NCBI GenBank assembly: GCA_963706905.1 | Contig: CAVPNY010000020.1 | Span: 1 to 64,000, forward strand | Reading direction: 5' to 3' | Length of the DNA: 64,000 nt | Source of the DNA: CAVPNY01 sp963706905 | Lineage (GTDB): Bacteria; Chloroflexota; Anaerolineae; Anaerolineales; UBA4823 | Shown here: positions 15,774-25,993 of the stretch, in pieces | Layout: each line of letters begins with the position of its first letter | Position numbering within the stretch: position 1 is the first letter of the stretch | Program-made: the position numbers and the translations under genes | The notes under the pieces: model-generated | What the model was told of the DNA's origin: nothing | The model's input: the letters and a program-made list of their open reading frames with translations, nothing else | Databases searched by the model: none

Positions 15774-17646
15774 TTATTCGATGTAATACTCCGAGTACAG
15801 CTCATAGGTTTCATACTCTGGATACAGGAGATCGATCTGGAATGTGCCAGTCTCTCCTGCGCCCAGGGTATCTGATTCGATGTAGTTCCAGGCGACTTCG
15901 ATCAACGCTCCTTGGTCATCAAGAATAGCAGCCCAAAGGATGGGCAGGCTGGCCTGACCGGGGCCGGGGAAGGTAACCTCGCCGCGCAGAAATCCTGGTC
16001 CAGTCTGTACTGCGCCAATCTCAAATTCGGGAGGCGCTGAAATCGACGACAGATTGGTTGTTGGTCATGATCAGGCGGTAATTGGTGTAATCACCCATAT
16101 TGGACGGTTTGGGGTTGAATTGGAATGGGGCACGTTTGCCCGGTACGAGGATTTCGTCCGGCCCGACAGGGAAGTTGCTGCCGACGCCGATCACCCGGCC
16201 TTCGGTATCATAAAAGACGCCTACCACCATCACATATTGCAGGTTGTCTGGTGTGCCGTTTTCCACCATGCCAGAAACTTGAATACCGCCGTACTGCAGG
16301 CGCTCGATGATCTGGTCCGTGACGCGCAGCTTGATCGGCGGGGAAGATCCACGTGGGTCGGAGTCAACTTTCAGGCTGAAACTGGCGAAGGAGGCCGGCT
16401 TGGGGATGATGATGACGAAAGGGCCGCGCTCCCCAGGGGCAAGCTCGTCTTGCTTGGCGTGTTCGTCTGCCTCGGTCACCTTGCCGCCGTTGGAGTCGAA
16501 TATTTCCGCTGTAAGGTGGATATTCGCGATAAATCCAGGGGTGCGGTTCTCGACTTCGCCCAGAATGTACAGTTCATCGCCTTCTTCGGTCGAGTATACA
16601 TTTACTACCGCGATATCGCCGTTTGGCAAGTCGAGCGGGGTGAGCAACGGGGGCGGGCTGGCAGGGATAGCCGCAGCCGGTTCGGTTGGAGCAACCGGGG
16701 TCTCGCCGGGGACAGTCTCTGTCGTCTCGGGCATGAGCATGACATCAAATGTAGCTGTGCCACACTCGATGGGATCGCCGCCAAGACCGTAATCAAAGCG
16801 GAGATTCATCTGGCCATGGGCGCTCATGGGCGAAGTGAACTCACCTTCGATCTCACCGACCTTCGAGAAGGTACCCTGGAATACCCCCGCATCGATGGGC
16901 AGGCTGGATGTCTCCTGAAGGATGGTGATGCCGGTGTTGAGCTCCCCGCATTGTAAACTCATCAGCATGAGGCTGATGTAGGAGATCGATTTACCGTCCT
17001 CGGAGACCTGGAAAGTGAGCATGGCGCTGCCTTCCTGGCCTTCCAGAGTGAGAGGTCCACCGAAGGATGCGCCGGGCTGGGGCTCAGTGACCGGCACCTC
17101 GGTCGGGGTAGGGGGGATTACGGCTGCTGGTTCAGTCGATGCGATTGGGATTTCAGCGGGAGCTGGCCCAGACTCTCCGGGCACGCGCACGACATTAAAT
17201 GAAGCATTGCCGCAATCAATGGGCTCGCCACCGAGGCCCAGGTCGAGCTTCAATTCGATCGTACCGCTAGCTGCTTGTGGTGAAGCGAACTCGCCGCTCA
17301 GATTGCCGAAGCTGTCTGATGCAATCTGGAATTTCCCGGCGCGGATCGGATGGATGGCTTCTTCCCTTTTGAAGGATTGTCCTGCGCTAAAGCCCTCGCA
17401 CTGCAATTCCTTAAAAGAGAGCTCAAGTGCGGTGATGGCAGCTCCATCTTGAGATACCTGGAAAGAGAGAGTCGCCTGTTTGGCCTTCTCTCCCATATCG
17501 ATCGGCCCGGAGTATCTGGCACCGGGGCTTGGCTCGGCGATTGGCGGCTGGGTGGCGGGCTGGACGACCGGGGTGCCTTTTCCTCCACCACAGGCTGCCA
17601 GGAACAGGGCAGAGATGAGGATGCAGATCAGAAAGCGCTTGGACAT
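15774..17646 (-). pseudogene. Large lipoprotein with two duplicated beta domains, frameshift near the end
   Basis: About 620 residues. Signal peptide with lipobox (FLAACGG). Two homologous domains of about 130 residues follow, each with GARYSGPI/GASFGGPL at the start and YGLGGDPIECG/LGLGGEPIDCG near the end, separated by Pro/Thr linkers. Then come FxLYD-like beta domains (GEVENRTPGFIANIHLTAEI and GMVENGTPDNLQYVMVVGVF). A run AAA at 16040-16042 shifts the frame; removing one base restores SAPPEFEIGAVQTGPG and the gene continues to TAA at 15774-15776. A surface-binding role is inferred. Confidence 0.65.
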
Positions 17647-17828
17647 ACTGAAACTCCTCCGGGCTCAATGCCCTGGAAAACTTCGTTTGCACGACTATTC
17701 AAGTTCAATAATTCTTCGTAGGAGGGGGAGCTGTGGGCGCGCGATGAACCACCCCAGGCGCTGCCAGCAAGAAGAGCAGGCGGCGAAGACTAATTACAGA
17801 ATTATATTAAGTAGTCTGTCGAAAGTAC

Positions 17829-18934
17829 CTTAACAAACCGTCCTACGTGATAAACTCGGCACATGCCAAAAGCCCGAGATTATCAACTGAACGAAGCAGA
17901 ATTGCAGGCTGTTGAGACAGCTATCCGGCGTGATAAGCGCCCTGAAGTTCGCCAAAGGTGTACAGCCATACGCCTCCTTCATCTGGGACATAAACCGGCG
18001 CAGGTCGCGGAAATGCAAGCCGTCAGTATTCCCACGATCTACGCCTGGATCAAACGCTGGCGCAAGGGTGGGATTGAAGCCCTGGCCACCCAGCCCCGCA
18101 GTGGGAGACCACGCAAAGCCGACGAAGCTTACAGCCGGCTCCTGGGCGAAGTGCTGGAGAAAGAACCCGCAGAGCTGGGGTATGGGTTTACCATGTGGAC
18201 GATCGATCGTTTGCGTGCTCATCTGGCCAAAGAAACCGGGATAGAATTGAGCGAAAGCCGGTTTCGGGCTCTGCTCAAGCGAGAAGGCTTTCGATATCGA
18301 CGCCCTAAATATGATCTGAGCCATTTGCAGGACCCGGATGCCAAGGAGCAAGCGGACGAACTGCTGGAGGGCCTGAAAAAAAGGTCCTCGGAGACGATTT
18401 CAAGCTCATCTTTGTGGACGAAACCACGCTGACCCTCGACCCACCGCTGCGAGCCTGTTGGATGAAGATCGGACAGCAGAAACGCATTCCGGCAACCCGT
18501 CCTGGGATCAAACAGAAACGTCATGTGTTTGGTGGCTACGATTGGGTCAACGATACCATCACCTGGACAGTTGCCGAAACCAAGAACAGCTCGCAGTTCA
18601 TCCACTTTTTGGAGCACCTGCTGGTCACACAACACCCAACCGGGCGAGTGGTACTGGTGATGGATAACGCGGCTTACCACAAAAGTGCTCCTTCTTTAGC
18701 GGCATTGAGCCTGTTTGAGCATCGTATTCTGGTCATTTGGTTACCGACTTACTGCTCTGAGCTCAACCCGATTGAACGCTATTGGCGCCATCTCAAAGAC
18801 CTGGCGTGTGCGAATAAGCTGCAAGACAACATTGACGAAGTGGTCCGGGCTGCTGAGAACACCTTGATGGATCAAAATATGCTTGAGTCTGCTTCTCGAT
18901 ATCATGTTTCTAGAAACTTATGACGGTTTACTTA
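17829..18934 (+). mobile_element. IS630-type element A
   Basis: The terminal repeats share AAACCGTC.TA.GT: left near 17830-17852, right the complement near 18914-18930. The ends are marked by identity of 18887-18936 with the window's first 50 bases, where another copy meets different flanking DNA. The exact base is uncertain by a few positions because TA target sites merge with the ends. It abuts a second IS630-type element. Confidence 0.75.
17863..18923 (+). CDS. IS630-family transposase, made by -1 programmed frameshift
   Basis: Two overlapping frames: 17863-18432 (DNA-binding part with paired helix-turn-helix, AQVAEMQAVSIPTIYAWIKR) and a second frame from about 18380 to 18923 (catalytic part). 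They join at A7G (18375-18382): slipping back one base at A-AAA-AAG turns GLKKRSSE into GLKKKVLGDDFKLIFVDETT. The DDE residues are then FVDETTL, LVMDNAAYHKS and CSELNPIERYW. Such slippery joins are known for IS630 elements, so this gene is probably functional. Confidence 0.8.
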
Positions 18935-20131
18935 GTGGTGCTCTCGCTAGTTAGGTAAACTAATTATAGTTCGGCTGATCCCGAACCCACCGAGGATGGT
19001 CACTTGCTGTTGCGGTTTTTTACGCCAATGATACGGATGTCGATGCAAATTCCAGTACTGCAGAGCTTCGTTCAGCGCCTGGGTCAACTCGTCAAGCGTC
19101 TCAAACCGGCGTCCCTTGAGAGCCAAAGAGCGGAGCTGCTTCCACCAGGGTTCGATCAGGTTCAACCAACAGGCGTACTTCGGGATGAACTGAACCTGAA
19201 TTTCCGGCCAAGCCGCCAAGGCCAGCCGCACTTGTTTACTGGTATGGATCGTCAAGTTGTCTTCAATCAACAGCCAACGGTCGGAAGGGAACTGTTGAAT
19301 CACCTGCTCCAGCAATTGGATATGGGAGGCACTATCTCGCCCAGGACTCATCAAGATCGCTGCTTGCCCGCTGGCTGGCTCAAAGGCGCCATGCACCCAC
19401 AGCTTGCCTCGCCGGCCATAGTCCGGCTCAAAGGTGGCCCGGTTGGGTCCCAGCTTCCATTCTTCGCCAGGGTAGGTCTTGACCGCAATCGGTCCCATCT
19501 CATCCAGGCAGATCACCCGCGTGCGCTCTGGTGGAGCCAGATAGGCCGCTACGATGCTCCCCTTTTTTCCACGAACTCGGGATCGTGTTTCTCTGCATCG
19601 TGGAACCAACTCTGCTGCCGCTTCCATTCCAGCCCTTCGTCTGCCAGCCATTCCCAGATGGTTAAGTCAGACAAATGCACCCCCTGGCGTTCTTCGAAGG
19701 CTCGCTGTAAGCGTTCGAGTGTCCATAATTCGTGGGGATATCCAAGCGTTCTGGGCTTCTGGGTAGCCAGGGCGATCAAGGCACTCCGCACTTCGGGCTT
19801 ATGGGTCGGTTGCCGTCCTGGCCGGGGTTGGTCTTCTAATCCTGGCAGCCCTTTTTCATTGAACCGTCTGACCCATTTCGGTCCCATCGCACTGCTCTTG
19901 AAACCCGCCTTGAAACCAGCGTCGGTGGCGTGCAGATCAGGATCGTCATACATAAAGGCAATCACCCGCGCCCGTTGCACCAGGCGAATGGATCTTTGCG
20001 AGATGAAGCTAACCGCTTGATCGCAGTGACTTCCTCGGTTGTTAAGGTACGCAGTTTGATCGGTTTTCGCATTCGGCCTCCTGGGATCAACCCAGAAGTA
20101 TTATACTTTGCTCTCTTGGCGAGAGCACCAC
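18935..20131 (-). mobile_element. IS630-type element B, directly abutting element A
   Basis: Perfect 13-bp terminal repeats GTGGTGCTCTCGC (18935-18947) and its complement (20119-20131). Both ends are followed outward by TTA, consistent with a TA-type target duplication. The left end meets the right end of element A with only TTA between them, so B inserted at the terminal TA of A, or the reverse. Confidence 0.75.
18947..20072 (-). pseudogene. IS630-family transposase of element B
   Basis: The ATG at 20072 has a GGAGG box. One base seems missing at the TTT run 19995-19997, which restores KRSIRLVQRARVIAFMYDD when corrected. The N-terminal part has a helix-turn-helix (SSAMGPKWVRRFNEKGLPGL). The catalytic part is reached by a second shift at A6G (about 19556-19566, A-AAA-AAG), probably programmed as in element A. 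Catalytic residues are VICLDEMGP, LIEDNLTIHTS and CWLNLIEPWW. The protein differs strongly from that of element A. Confidence 0.7.
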
Positions 20132-20182
20132 TTAGTGAAATAGTGCACGTAAAGCAAATTAACGAAATATTTCACAAATCGC

Positions 20183-21499
20183 TCACGGCTGGCATAAGGA
20201 GTCGGGGAAAACCTTACCGCTGAAAATGGCACATAACTCTGGCGGCAGACTGGTGATCGGATTGCCATCTAACCACAGCTCGGTCAGGTTGGTCAGGCGG
20301 GCGATCTCCGCTGGCAGTTTGCTCAGGTTGTTTTCTGATAATGATAGCACGGTCAGATTGGTCAGATTTCCGATTTCCGGCGGCAGTTCGCTCAAGTTGT
20401 TGCCAGGCAGGTATAAAACAGTCAGGTTCGTCAGATTGCCAATTTCCGGTGGCAGGCTGGGCAAGTCGTTATTCGTCAGCATGAGCCAGTCTAGATTGAT
20501 CAGATTCCCCATCTCGGGCGGCAGGCTGGTCAGATGGTTGTCCTCCAAATAGAGCTCCATGAGGCTGGCCAGCTCCCCAATCTCAGGCGGCAAGCTGTCC
20601 AGGTTGTTATCCATCAACCACAACCAGTTCAGATTGACCAGTTGACCAATTTCCGGCGGCAAGCTGCGAAAATTGTTGCCGTCCAGATAAAGCCCCGTCA
20701 GATTGGTCAGCTCCCCGATCTCAGGGGGCAGGTTGCTCAGGTTGTTGGAGGTCAGCGAAAGGCCGACCAGTTTTGTCAAATGACCGATGCCCAGCGGCAC
20801 ATCGCTCAAATCATTCTCTGCCAGGTTGAGGCCAGTCAGATTGGTCAACTTGCCAAAATCCGGCAGACTGCTCAAATGGTTTCCTGCCAGGGAGAGCCCA
20901 GTCAGGTTCGTCAGGCTGCCGATTTCCTCGGGCAGGCTGTTCAACTGGTTGAAAGCCAAATTCAGTTCCGTCAGTTCCGCCAGATTTCCGATCTCCGCTG
21001 GCACATGACTCAATTGATTATCCGTCAAATCGAGTTTGGTCAGTTGGGTCAGGTCGCCAATCTCAGGGGGCAGCTCGCCAGCCAACCCATTCAAGCCGAG
21101 AAGGACCTCGGTGACATGACCATCTCCACAGGCAATGCCCGCCCAGGAGCAAGGGGTGTTAGTCTCAAGCCAGTTATCTTTTCCGACCCACTCTTCGTTG
21201 TTCATGATCCAGTTCTCGCCACCCGTGTGAATATAAAACGCAACCAGGGCTGCGCATTCGCGGATTGGAATCTCGGTCACGGAAGCGCAGATGGGGTGGC
21301 TGGTTGATATTTCGATCGTCGGCGCTGGATTGGGCGAACTGGCCGCTTGCGGTGTGGCAGTATTCGGGTGCGAGGTCGCTGGTATCGCGATCGCCGTGGG
21401 TGTGCTTTCCGGACGGGCTGGGCCGGTCGCCGTGCAGGCTACTGAGAAAACCAGAGTGAGGAGCAAGAGAAGTTTAAAAGGCGGTGGTTGCATTTTCAT
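20183..21499 (-). CDS. Leucine-rich-repeat lipoprotein
   Basis: About 438 residues from the ATG at 21499 (21493 is an alternative). Signal peptide with lipobox (FSVACT), a Ser/Thr/Pro linker, then a plant-like LRR cap (CSWAGIACGDGHVTEVLLG). About eleven 23-residue LRRs follow with the pattern LPPEIGxLTNLTxLxLxxNxLxS. It would sit on the outer face and bind a protein or glycan partner. The repeats are diverged from each other, unlike the near-identical TPR units at 26200-27720. Confidence 0.85.
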   Translation of the reverse strand: MKMQPPPFKLLLLLTLVFSVACTATGPARPESTPTAIAIPATSHPNTATPQAASSPNPAPTIEISTSHPICASVTEIPIRECAALVAFYIHTGGENWIMNNEEWVGKDNWLETNTPCSWAGIACGDGHVTEVLLGLNGLAGELPPEIGDLTQLTKLDLTDNQLSHVPAEIGNLAELTELNLAFNQLNSLPEEIGSLTNLTGLSLAGNHLSSLPDFGKLTNLTGLNLAENDLSDVPLGIGHLTKLVGLSLTSNNLSNLPPEIGELTNLTGLYLDGNNFRSLPPEIGQLVNLNWLWLMDNNLDSLPPEIGELASLMELYLEDNHLTSLPPEMGNLINLDWLMLTNNDLPSLPPEIGNLTNLTVLYLPGNNLSELPPEIGNLTNLTVLSLSENNLSKLPAEIARLTNLTELWLDGNPITSLPPELCAIFSGKVFPDSLCQP

Positions 21500-21596
21500 G
21501 GGTAGTATAGCCCCTTGTGGGCGTGGTCCTTGACGAATAGCAGCGACGGGCAAAAGATCCTGACAAACTACTCTTGCCCGAATCCCGAGGTAGGAG

Positions 21597-22124
21597 TTAC
21601 CGCAGGTACTGCCATTTTTCGCCTAGAGTGGCAAAATCCTTCTCGCTCAAGTAGAGGATTGGCTGGCGCTGGGCTGGATTGAGGTTGCCATGCGTATAGA
21701 CAACGTCCAGGACAAACAGGCCAAACTCACGCGACAGGCCGGGCAGCTCGCTGTGCACAACCGTCTCGAAGATCACATCCGCGCCATCCACCAGTTTAGT
21801 CTGCTGGAGCTTTTCAGCCGGATACAGGCTGAAACCGATCTTTTGGGCCTTGTTCACCTGCGAACCGCTCAGGTAACCAGCGCGCACAACCCGCTGACGG
21901 TCATTCCAAGGAAAGAAATGCAAGGCAACTTCCTGATATTTGCGCACCAGGCCCAGGGTGTAATTGCCGAGCTGCATGGCGATCAGGAAGCGGAAAGGCT
22001 CTTTAGAGATGACGGTCCAGTTGCCGATCGGCATCATGTTCTCGCCGCAGGAGAGCAAAGCCAGGTGCAGGGGGAAGTAGCGGGCGTTGAAGGGGGCGAT
22101 GGAGGAAGGGATGGTGGGTTGCAT
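21597..22124 (-). CDS. Flavin-reductase-like (FMN-binding split barrel) protein
   Basis: 175 residues, start ATG 22124 behind TTTGGAG. It fits the flavoredoxin/flavin reductase-like family: PLHLALLSCGENMMPIGNWT at the N-terminus, with the P-x-G-x-W-T pattern for FMN phosphate, and a middle region NKAQKIGFSLYPAEKLQQTK. It probably binds FMN and transfers electrons or acts as a flavin reductase. The gene is monocistronic. Confidence 0.75.
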   Translation of the reverse strand: MQPTIPSSIAPFNARYFPLHLALLSCGENMMPIGNWTVISKEPFRFLIAMQLGNYTLGLVRKYQEVALHFFPWNDRQRVVRAGYLSGSQVNKAQKIGFSLYPAEKLQQTKLVDGADVIFETVVHSELPGLSREFGLFVLDVVYTHGNLNPAQRQPILYLSEKDFATLGEKWQYLR

Positions 22125-22267
22125 AAGTGGATCTCCAAAGGGAGGGAGTGGATAGATAGATTATACAGTCACTTGGAGATTCTTAAGCGAAACCACGCTC
22201 GGGATTTCTGAGCTCAATCTGATGGCATTTTTTATGGTTACGGATGAGGGGATTGACTCTGAACCTG

Positions 22268-22296
22268 TTGGATGTACACTCAGAATACGATATAAA
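22268..22296 (+). promoter_or_regulatory. Probable promoter of the 22321 gene
   Basis: TTGGAT (22268-22273), a 17-base spacer, and TATAAA (22291-22296). Transcription would begin near 22303, leaving a short leader with a TTGGAG box before the ATG at 22321. Confidence 0.45.
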
Positions 22297-22320
22297 TGAT
22301 ATTTCGTTGGAGTGTGAGCC

Positions 22321-23073
22321 ATGAAACGAAATCTCATCCTTCTCTTGGCAGGCCTGGCCCTGCTGACCCAGGCTGATCCTGTCCGATCGGCAGGCTCAGC
22401 TTCGCAGGCTCAAACAAGCACCGCGGCACACAGTCTTTATCTTTCAGCGCTGTTTAAAGCAGCCGGGCAGCATGGATTATATGGGACTGTGACCGATGGA
22501 GACAATCCGGCGAAGTTCTTGCCATTGGATCTGATCATCCACGACGGCGCATCCTGGTGGGTGCACGCGCAGACAAAGACCGATTTTAGCGGGCGGTACG
22601 CATTCACCAATGCACCTGCTTTAAATCCAGGCGAGCGGTATTTTGTGCGCTTTTTAAATGGTGAAAACCCGCATTGGCTGAGGATATGGGAGACCCGTAA
22701 GCTGACGGAGTACACGGTGGGCAGCGATGTCGATCTGGGGTTTATGGATGTGCAGGCGATTGAGCAGATCAGCCCGCAGGCTGGTGAAACAGTCACGCCC
22801 CCGGTGGTTTTCACCTGGGTGATGCGCCCGGATACGCCCAGCGCCAATTATGGGTTCGAATTGGCCGATCTCGATCCTGAGCATGAAATTTCTTTCATTA
22901 CAGAACTCGGCCCAGCAGACAATTACACCCTGCAGGCTCTGCCGGGAAACTTTTTCCCGGGCAGCATGTATTACTGGTGTGTGTTGATCAACACACCGGA
23001 TGGAGGCAGAGGGGCTTCGTTGTATCGTATGGTGATTTTATTGCCAACATTCGGGAACGGATTGGGGGATTAA
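22321..23073 (+). CDS. Secreted protein with carboxypeptidase-regulatory-like domain, unknown function
   Basis: 250 residues with a cleavable signal peptide (to about PVRSAG). The segment GLYGTVTDGDNPAKFLPLDL with TKTDFSGRYAFTNAPAL resembles a carboxypeptidase-regulatory (CnaB-like) beta sandwich. The second half looks like another beta domain (PPVVFTWVMRPDTPSANYGF). No catalytic motif is visible. Its end overlaps the convergent sigma-factor gene by four bases. Confidence 0.65.
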   Translation: MKRNLILLLAGLALLTQADPVRSAGSASQAQTSTAAHSLYLSALFKAAGQHGLYGTVTDGDNPAKFLPLDLIIHDGASWWVHAQTKTDFSGRYAFTNAPALNPGERYFVRFLNGENPHWLRIWETRKLTEYTVGSDVDLGFMDVQAIEQISPQAGETVTPPVVFTWVMRPDTPSANYGFELADLDPEHEISFITELGPADNYTLQALPGNFFPGSMYYWCVLINTPDGGRGASLYRMVILLPTFGNGLGD

Positions 23074-23693
23074 GTCAGCCCATAGCTCGGATGAGTGGCG
23101 CTCTCCGACTCTGTGGGGTGATAACCCGCCAGGGCACCCGAGGTAAGCAGGGTCTGGCGCAGCTGGCGGCGGGCGCGCGCCAGACGGGATTTCACCGTGC
23201 CAAGGGGGATGGCGAGGATCTTAGCAGTTTGCGCGTAGTCGTAGCCTTGCAGGTCGACCAGAGTGATAATGAGGCGCCATTCGGGGGTCAGGCGGGCGAG
23301 CGATTGGTGGAGGATCTGGAGCTGGATGGCTCTTTCAGCCTGCTCTTCTGGTGACGGCGCAGGATCAATAGGCCGTTCTTGCGGGATGTACTCAACTCCG
23401 TCCTCGCCGACCGGCTCCAGCGGCAGCACCGGGCGGCGCTTGCGGCGCCGCAGCTCGTCCAGGCACAGCCGGTTGGCGATGGTCAGCAGCCAGGCGCGCA
23501 GGGAGCCATCGCGGAAGCTGCTCAGCTTGCGGTAGGCGCGCAGGAAAGTCTCCTGGCAGATATCATCGGCGGCATGCGGGTCGCCCAGCATCCAGTGCGC
23601 CTGGCGGTAGACGCTGTCCTGGTGGGTCAGCACCAGGCTGTTGAAGGCCTCCAGGTCTCCCTGGCGGGCATAGCGGATCAAGTCAGATTCGAT
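23070..23693 (-). CDS. ECF-type RNA polymerase sigma factor
   Basis: 207 residues from the ATG at 23693. Region 2 is seen in ADDICQETFLRAYRKLSSF and LRAWLLTIANRLCLDELRRR; region 4 in RLTPEWRLIITLVDLQGYDY and KILAIPLGTVKSRLARARRQ. No anti-sigma gene lies next to it. It could drive cell-envelope genes nearby, but no promoter signature was recognised. Confidence 0.85.
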   Translation of the reverse strand: MESDLIRYARQGDLEAFNSLVLTHQDSVYRQAHWMLGDPHAADDICQETFLRAYRKLSSFRDGSLRAWLLTIANRLCLDELRRRKRRPVLPLEPVGEDGVEYIPQERPIDPAPSPEEQAERAIQLQILHQSLARLTPEWRLIITLVDLQGYDYAQTAKILAIPLGTVKSRLARARRQLRQTLLTSGALAGYHPTESESATHPSYGLT

Positions 23694-23873
23694 CATAGAG
23701 TGAACTTTCCAATATAAGCGTGAATCCTGAATTATCAATTTAATCGTAGATGAGGTGGAAAAGTAACATCCTCATTTCTTTAGGTTATTACGCCGGAAGG
23801 GTGGGTGTATTACAGTTATCACCCCAACCCCTTCGTCTCACACAGGACAGGCTCTCTCCAGATAACGATCTTA

Positions 23874-23965
23874 GAAGTTACGCAACTCTAGGGAGAAGTG
23901 GGGGTGTTTTGGCGGGCGTAGCCCGCCAAAACACCCCCATAAACCCACCAACTGCGTAAGTCCTA
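23874..23965. mobile_element. 92-bp MITE-like element with 7-bp target duplication
   Basis: The core is a perfect inverted repeat: GGGGGTGTTTTGGCGGGC (23900-23917), loop GTA, and its complement (23921-23938). The outer arms continue imperfectly to terminal TTACGCA and TGCGTAA. GATCTTA flanks it on both sides (23867-23873 and 23966-23972), a clear target-site duplication. It encodes no protein. The rest of the 23694-24272 gap shows a motif CAGTCTGAGGAGCG near 24028 that resembles dispersed intergenic repeats, and nothing coding. Confidence 0.75.
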
Positions 23966-24272
23966 GATCTTATGGATGCGGAACATGAAGCAGGATTGTC
24001 ATGGCTTCGCCGCCGCCTCTCCCAGACCGTCAGTCTGAGGAGCGTTCTGTGCGACGCAGAATCTCGCATTTAGCTGCAGGGTTCAGGTTGATTAGAAATG
24101 AAGAAAGCGATTCGGTAATATGTCAAGGTCGACATTCGTCGAAAAGGAAGGTAAGAGAGCGAAAACACGGACAAGCTGAATCAAACCTGCTTCAAATGCA
24201 CCTTAACAAAGCAAGTCACAGAGATGAAGGTATAAGCCAGGTGGGTCAACCTGGATGTCGTGAGGATTGCAG

Positions 24273-25517
24273 CTAAAGCCTCCTTGGCCGGTAAGGCTGG
24301 TTAGTCGCCAGTAGTCGCATCACCAACCGGACCAGCTTGCGAGCAGTCAGGACCGTCGCCCGTTTGTGGGCGTGCTTACGCACTTCTTGCAGTTTGCGTT
24401 GGAAATATTGGCCATACTCGCGGTCACACCTCTGGACCGAGAAAGCGGCTTCACAGAAGTAATAGCGCAGATAGGGGTTGCCGGTGCGGGTCATGCGGGT
24501 TTCGTCGGCGGTGAAGTCGGCCGAACCGGTCTTGCGCCACTTGAACCCAGCGAACTTAGCCACTTTGGCCTGGTCATAGTTGAAGCGTTGCGGGTTGCCA
24601 AGTTCGGCCAAGATGCCAGCTGCAAAGACGGGGCCAAAGCCGGGGATGGTCTGCAACGTGTTGGGGATGGAGGCGATGTGCTCGGCAATGGCGGTGTTCA
24701 GCCGTTCTTCTTGGTTCTCCAGAGCGCTAATCTGCTTCAGACTGAGGCTCACAACGAGGTTGATAGGCAGCTGCAAAGCTGGCGGGAGTGGGTAAGAGTT
24801 TAGGGCAACCTGCTGGAGCAAACGGGCGTTCTCGCTCGGGTCAGGGAAACGACGTTTGCCCTTGATGTCGATGAACTCGACCAACTCTTCAAAGGGCATG
24901 GCGGCAATCTCTTCGATGGAGGCAAACTCCTGGATTACCGCCCGGCTGGCTGCGCCAAACAGGTCGGAGAAAGGCTTCTTGTCCTGCCGGGTGTACTCGC
25001 TGGCCTTCAAATACAGGATGGCCGTGCAATAAGCCTTCTCCCGGGCCAGGTTGTGAACCACGTGGTAGCGATAGCGGGTCAGAAAGCGCAGCGCCAGATA
25101 GGTTTCGTCGTACTCGAATGGCGTGCCAATATCTCGCCCCCAGCGCAGCCGATCAGCAATCACGAAAGCATCGATCGGATCGGTCTTGTCCACATCTACG
25201 TAGCTCTTCTTGAAGTTGGCGGTTAGGCGTGGGTTGAGCGCATGCAGATCGACCGGCCAGGCTGCCAGCAGATCCTCCTGCTGCAACGATTGAAAGAAGT
25301 GAAACCAATACCAACCCGTGGCTTCGGCAGCTATCTGAAGTTCGCTAAATCCATCGGCTTCCATCAGCTCTGCGACTTGTTGCACAAAGGCTTGTGTTCC
25401 TGGGCGGTTGTTGTCCAGGGTGAAGCGGGAGCGCACCTCCTGCCCACTGGCATCCATCAGGCAAAAGGTGTTGGTCTTGCGGTGAACATCAACGCCCACG
25501 ATGAGAGGTTTCGACAT
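24273..25517 (-). CDS. IS110-family transposase (DEDD)
   Basis: 414 residues from the ATG at 25517, with GGAGGT upstream. The N-terminal DEDD domain begins LIVGVDVHRKTNTFCLMD and includes YVDVDKTDPIDAFVIADRLR; the C-terminal Transposase_20 domain has LQTIPGFGPVFAAGILAELG and a serine-containing FCEAAFSVQRC segment. IS110 elements lack terminal inverted repeats, so the ends cannot be set from one copy. It lies downstream of the CHAT gene, in the same direction. Confidence 0.9.
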   Translation of the reverse strand: MSKPLIVGVDVHRKTNTFCLMDASGQEVRSRFTLDNNRPGTQAFVQQVAELMEADGFSELQIAAEATGWYWFHFFQSLQQEDLLAAWPVDLHALNPRLTANFKKSYVDVDKTDPIDAFVIADRLRWGRDIGTPFEYDETYLALRFLTRYRYHVVHNLAREKAYCTAILYLKASEYTRQDKKPFSDLFGAASRAVIQEFASIEEIAAMPFEELVEFIDIKGKRRFPDPSENARLLQQVALNSYPLPPALQLPINLVVSLSLKQISALENQEERLNTAIAEHIASIPNTLQTIPGFGPVFAAGILAELGNPQRFNYDQAKVAKFAGFKWRKTGSADFTADETRMTRTGNPYLRYYFCEAAFSVQRCDREYGQYFQRKLQEVRKHAHKRATVLTARKLVRLVMRLLATNQPYRPRRL

Positions 25518-25993
25518 GATTTTACCTCCGTTGAAAGGATGTGTGTCCACCCAGGGATCAGGATCCTGGCCACCAGTGAGATCAACAGCCTCGTGGTCAA
25601 TGAGAATGTGGCTCTCGGGGGAGGTGTTTCCGGCTCTACTGCGTCGGACGACCGAGAGCGACAAAACCAGTTTCGAGTGAGAAGTACCCACTGGTGCGAG
25701 GGGCGCAGGCTTTCGAAGAAGTCACTTCCTTGATCACAACAAGGAGACATTGCGCTGCCCTCCCTGGGCCAGCTCCCAGGATGCCAGAAATCCTGTTTTC
25801 GTCAAGGGGTGCAAGCTGGTGCACTACTCTACATATCATACGAGGAGGTTTATCTTGCCTGTATTGTTTTGATGATAGCGGAATGAGCGAGGATTGCGCA
25901 TAGCCACTATATTGGCTGCGCCCAGCTAGGTTGAGCAATTCCCAGGAAGTTGCGAGAAGCGCCAGCCACTCGATCGGTAAATCAGTTGTTGAA
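25518..25993 (-). ncRNA. Non-coding leader of the IS110 element, possible bridge RNA region
   Basis: 476 bases between the transposase start and the end of the CHAT gene contain no convincing gene. IS110 elements encode a structured bridge RNA in their non-coding end, usually 5' of the transposase. Nested palindromes occur here (CAGGATCCTG near 25570; CCTGGG/CCCAGG near 25765-25783; CAGGAT/ATCCTG near 25778-25798). The RNA and the element's outer end are inferred, not demonstrated. Confidence 0.3.

Noticed and set aside
15540..15875. A 111-residue + strand gene
   Set aside because: It overlaps the end of the lipoprotein gene and the methyltransferase remnant on the minus strand and has no recognisable protein pattern.
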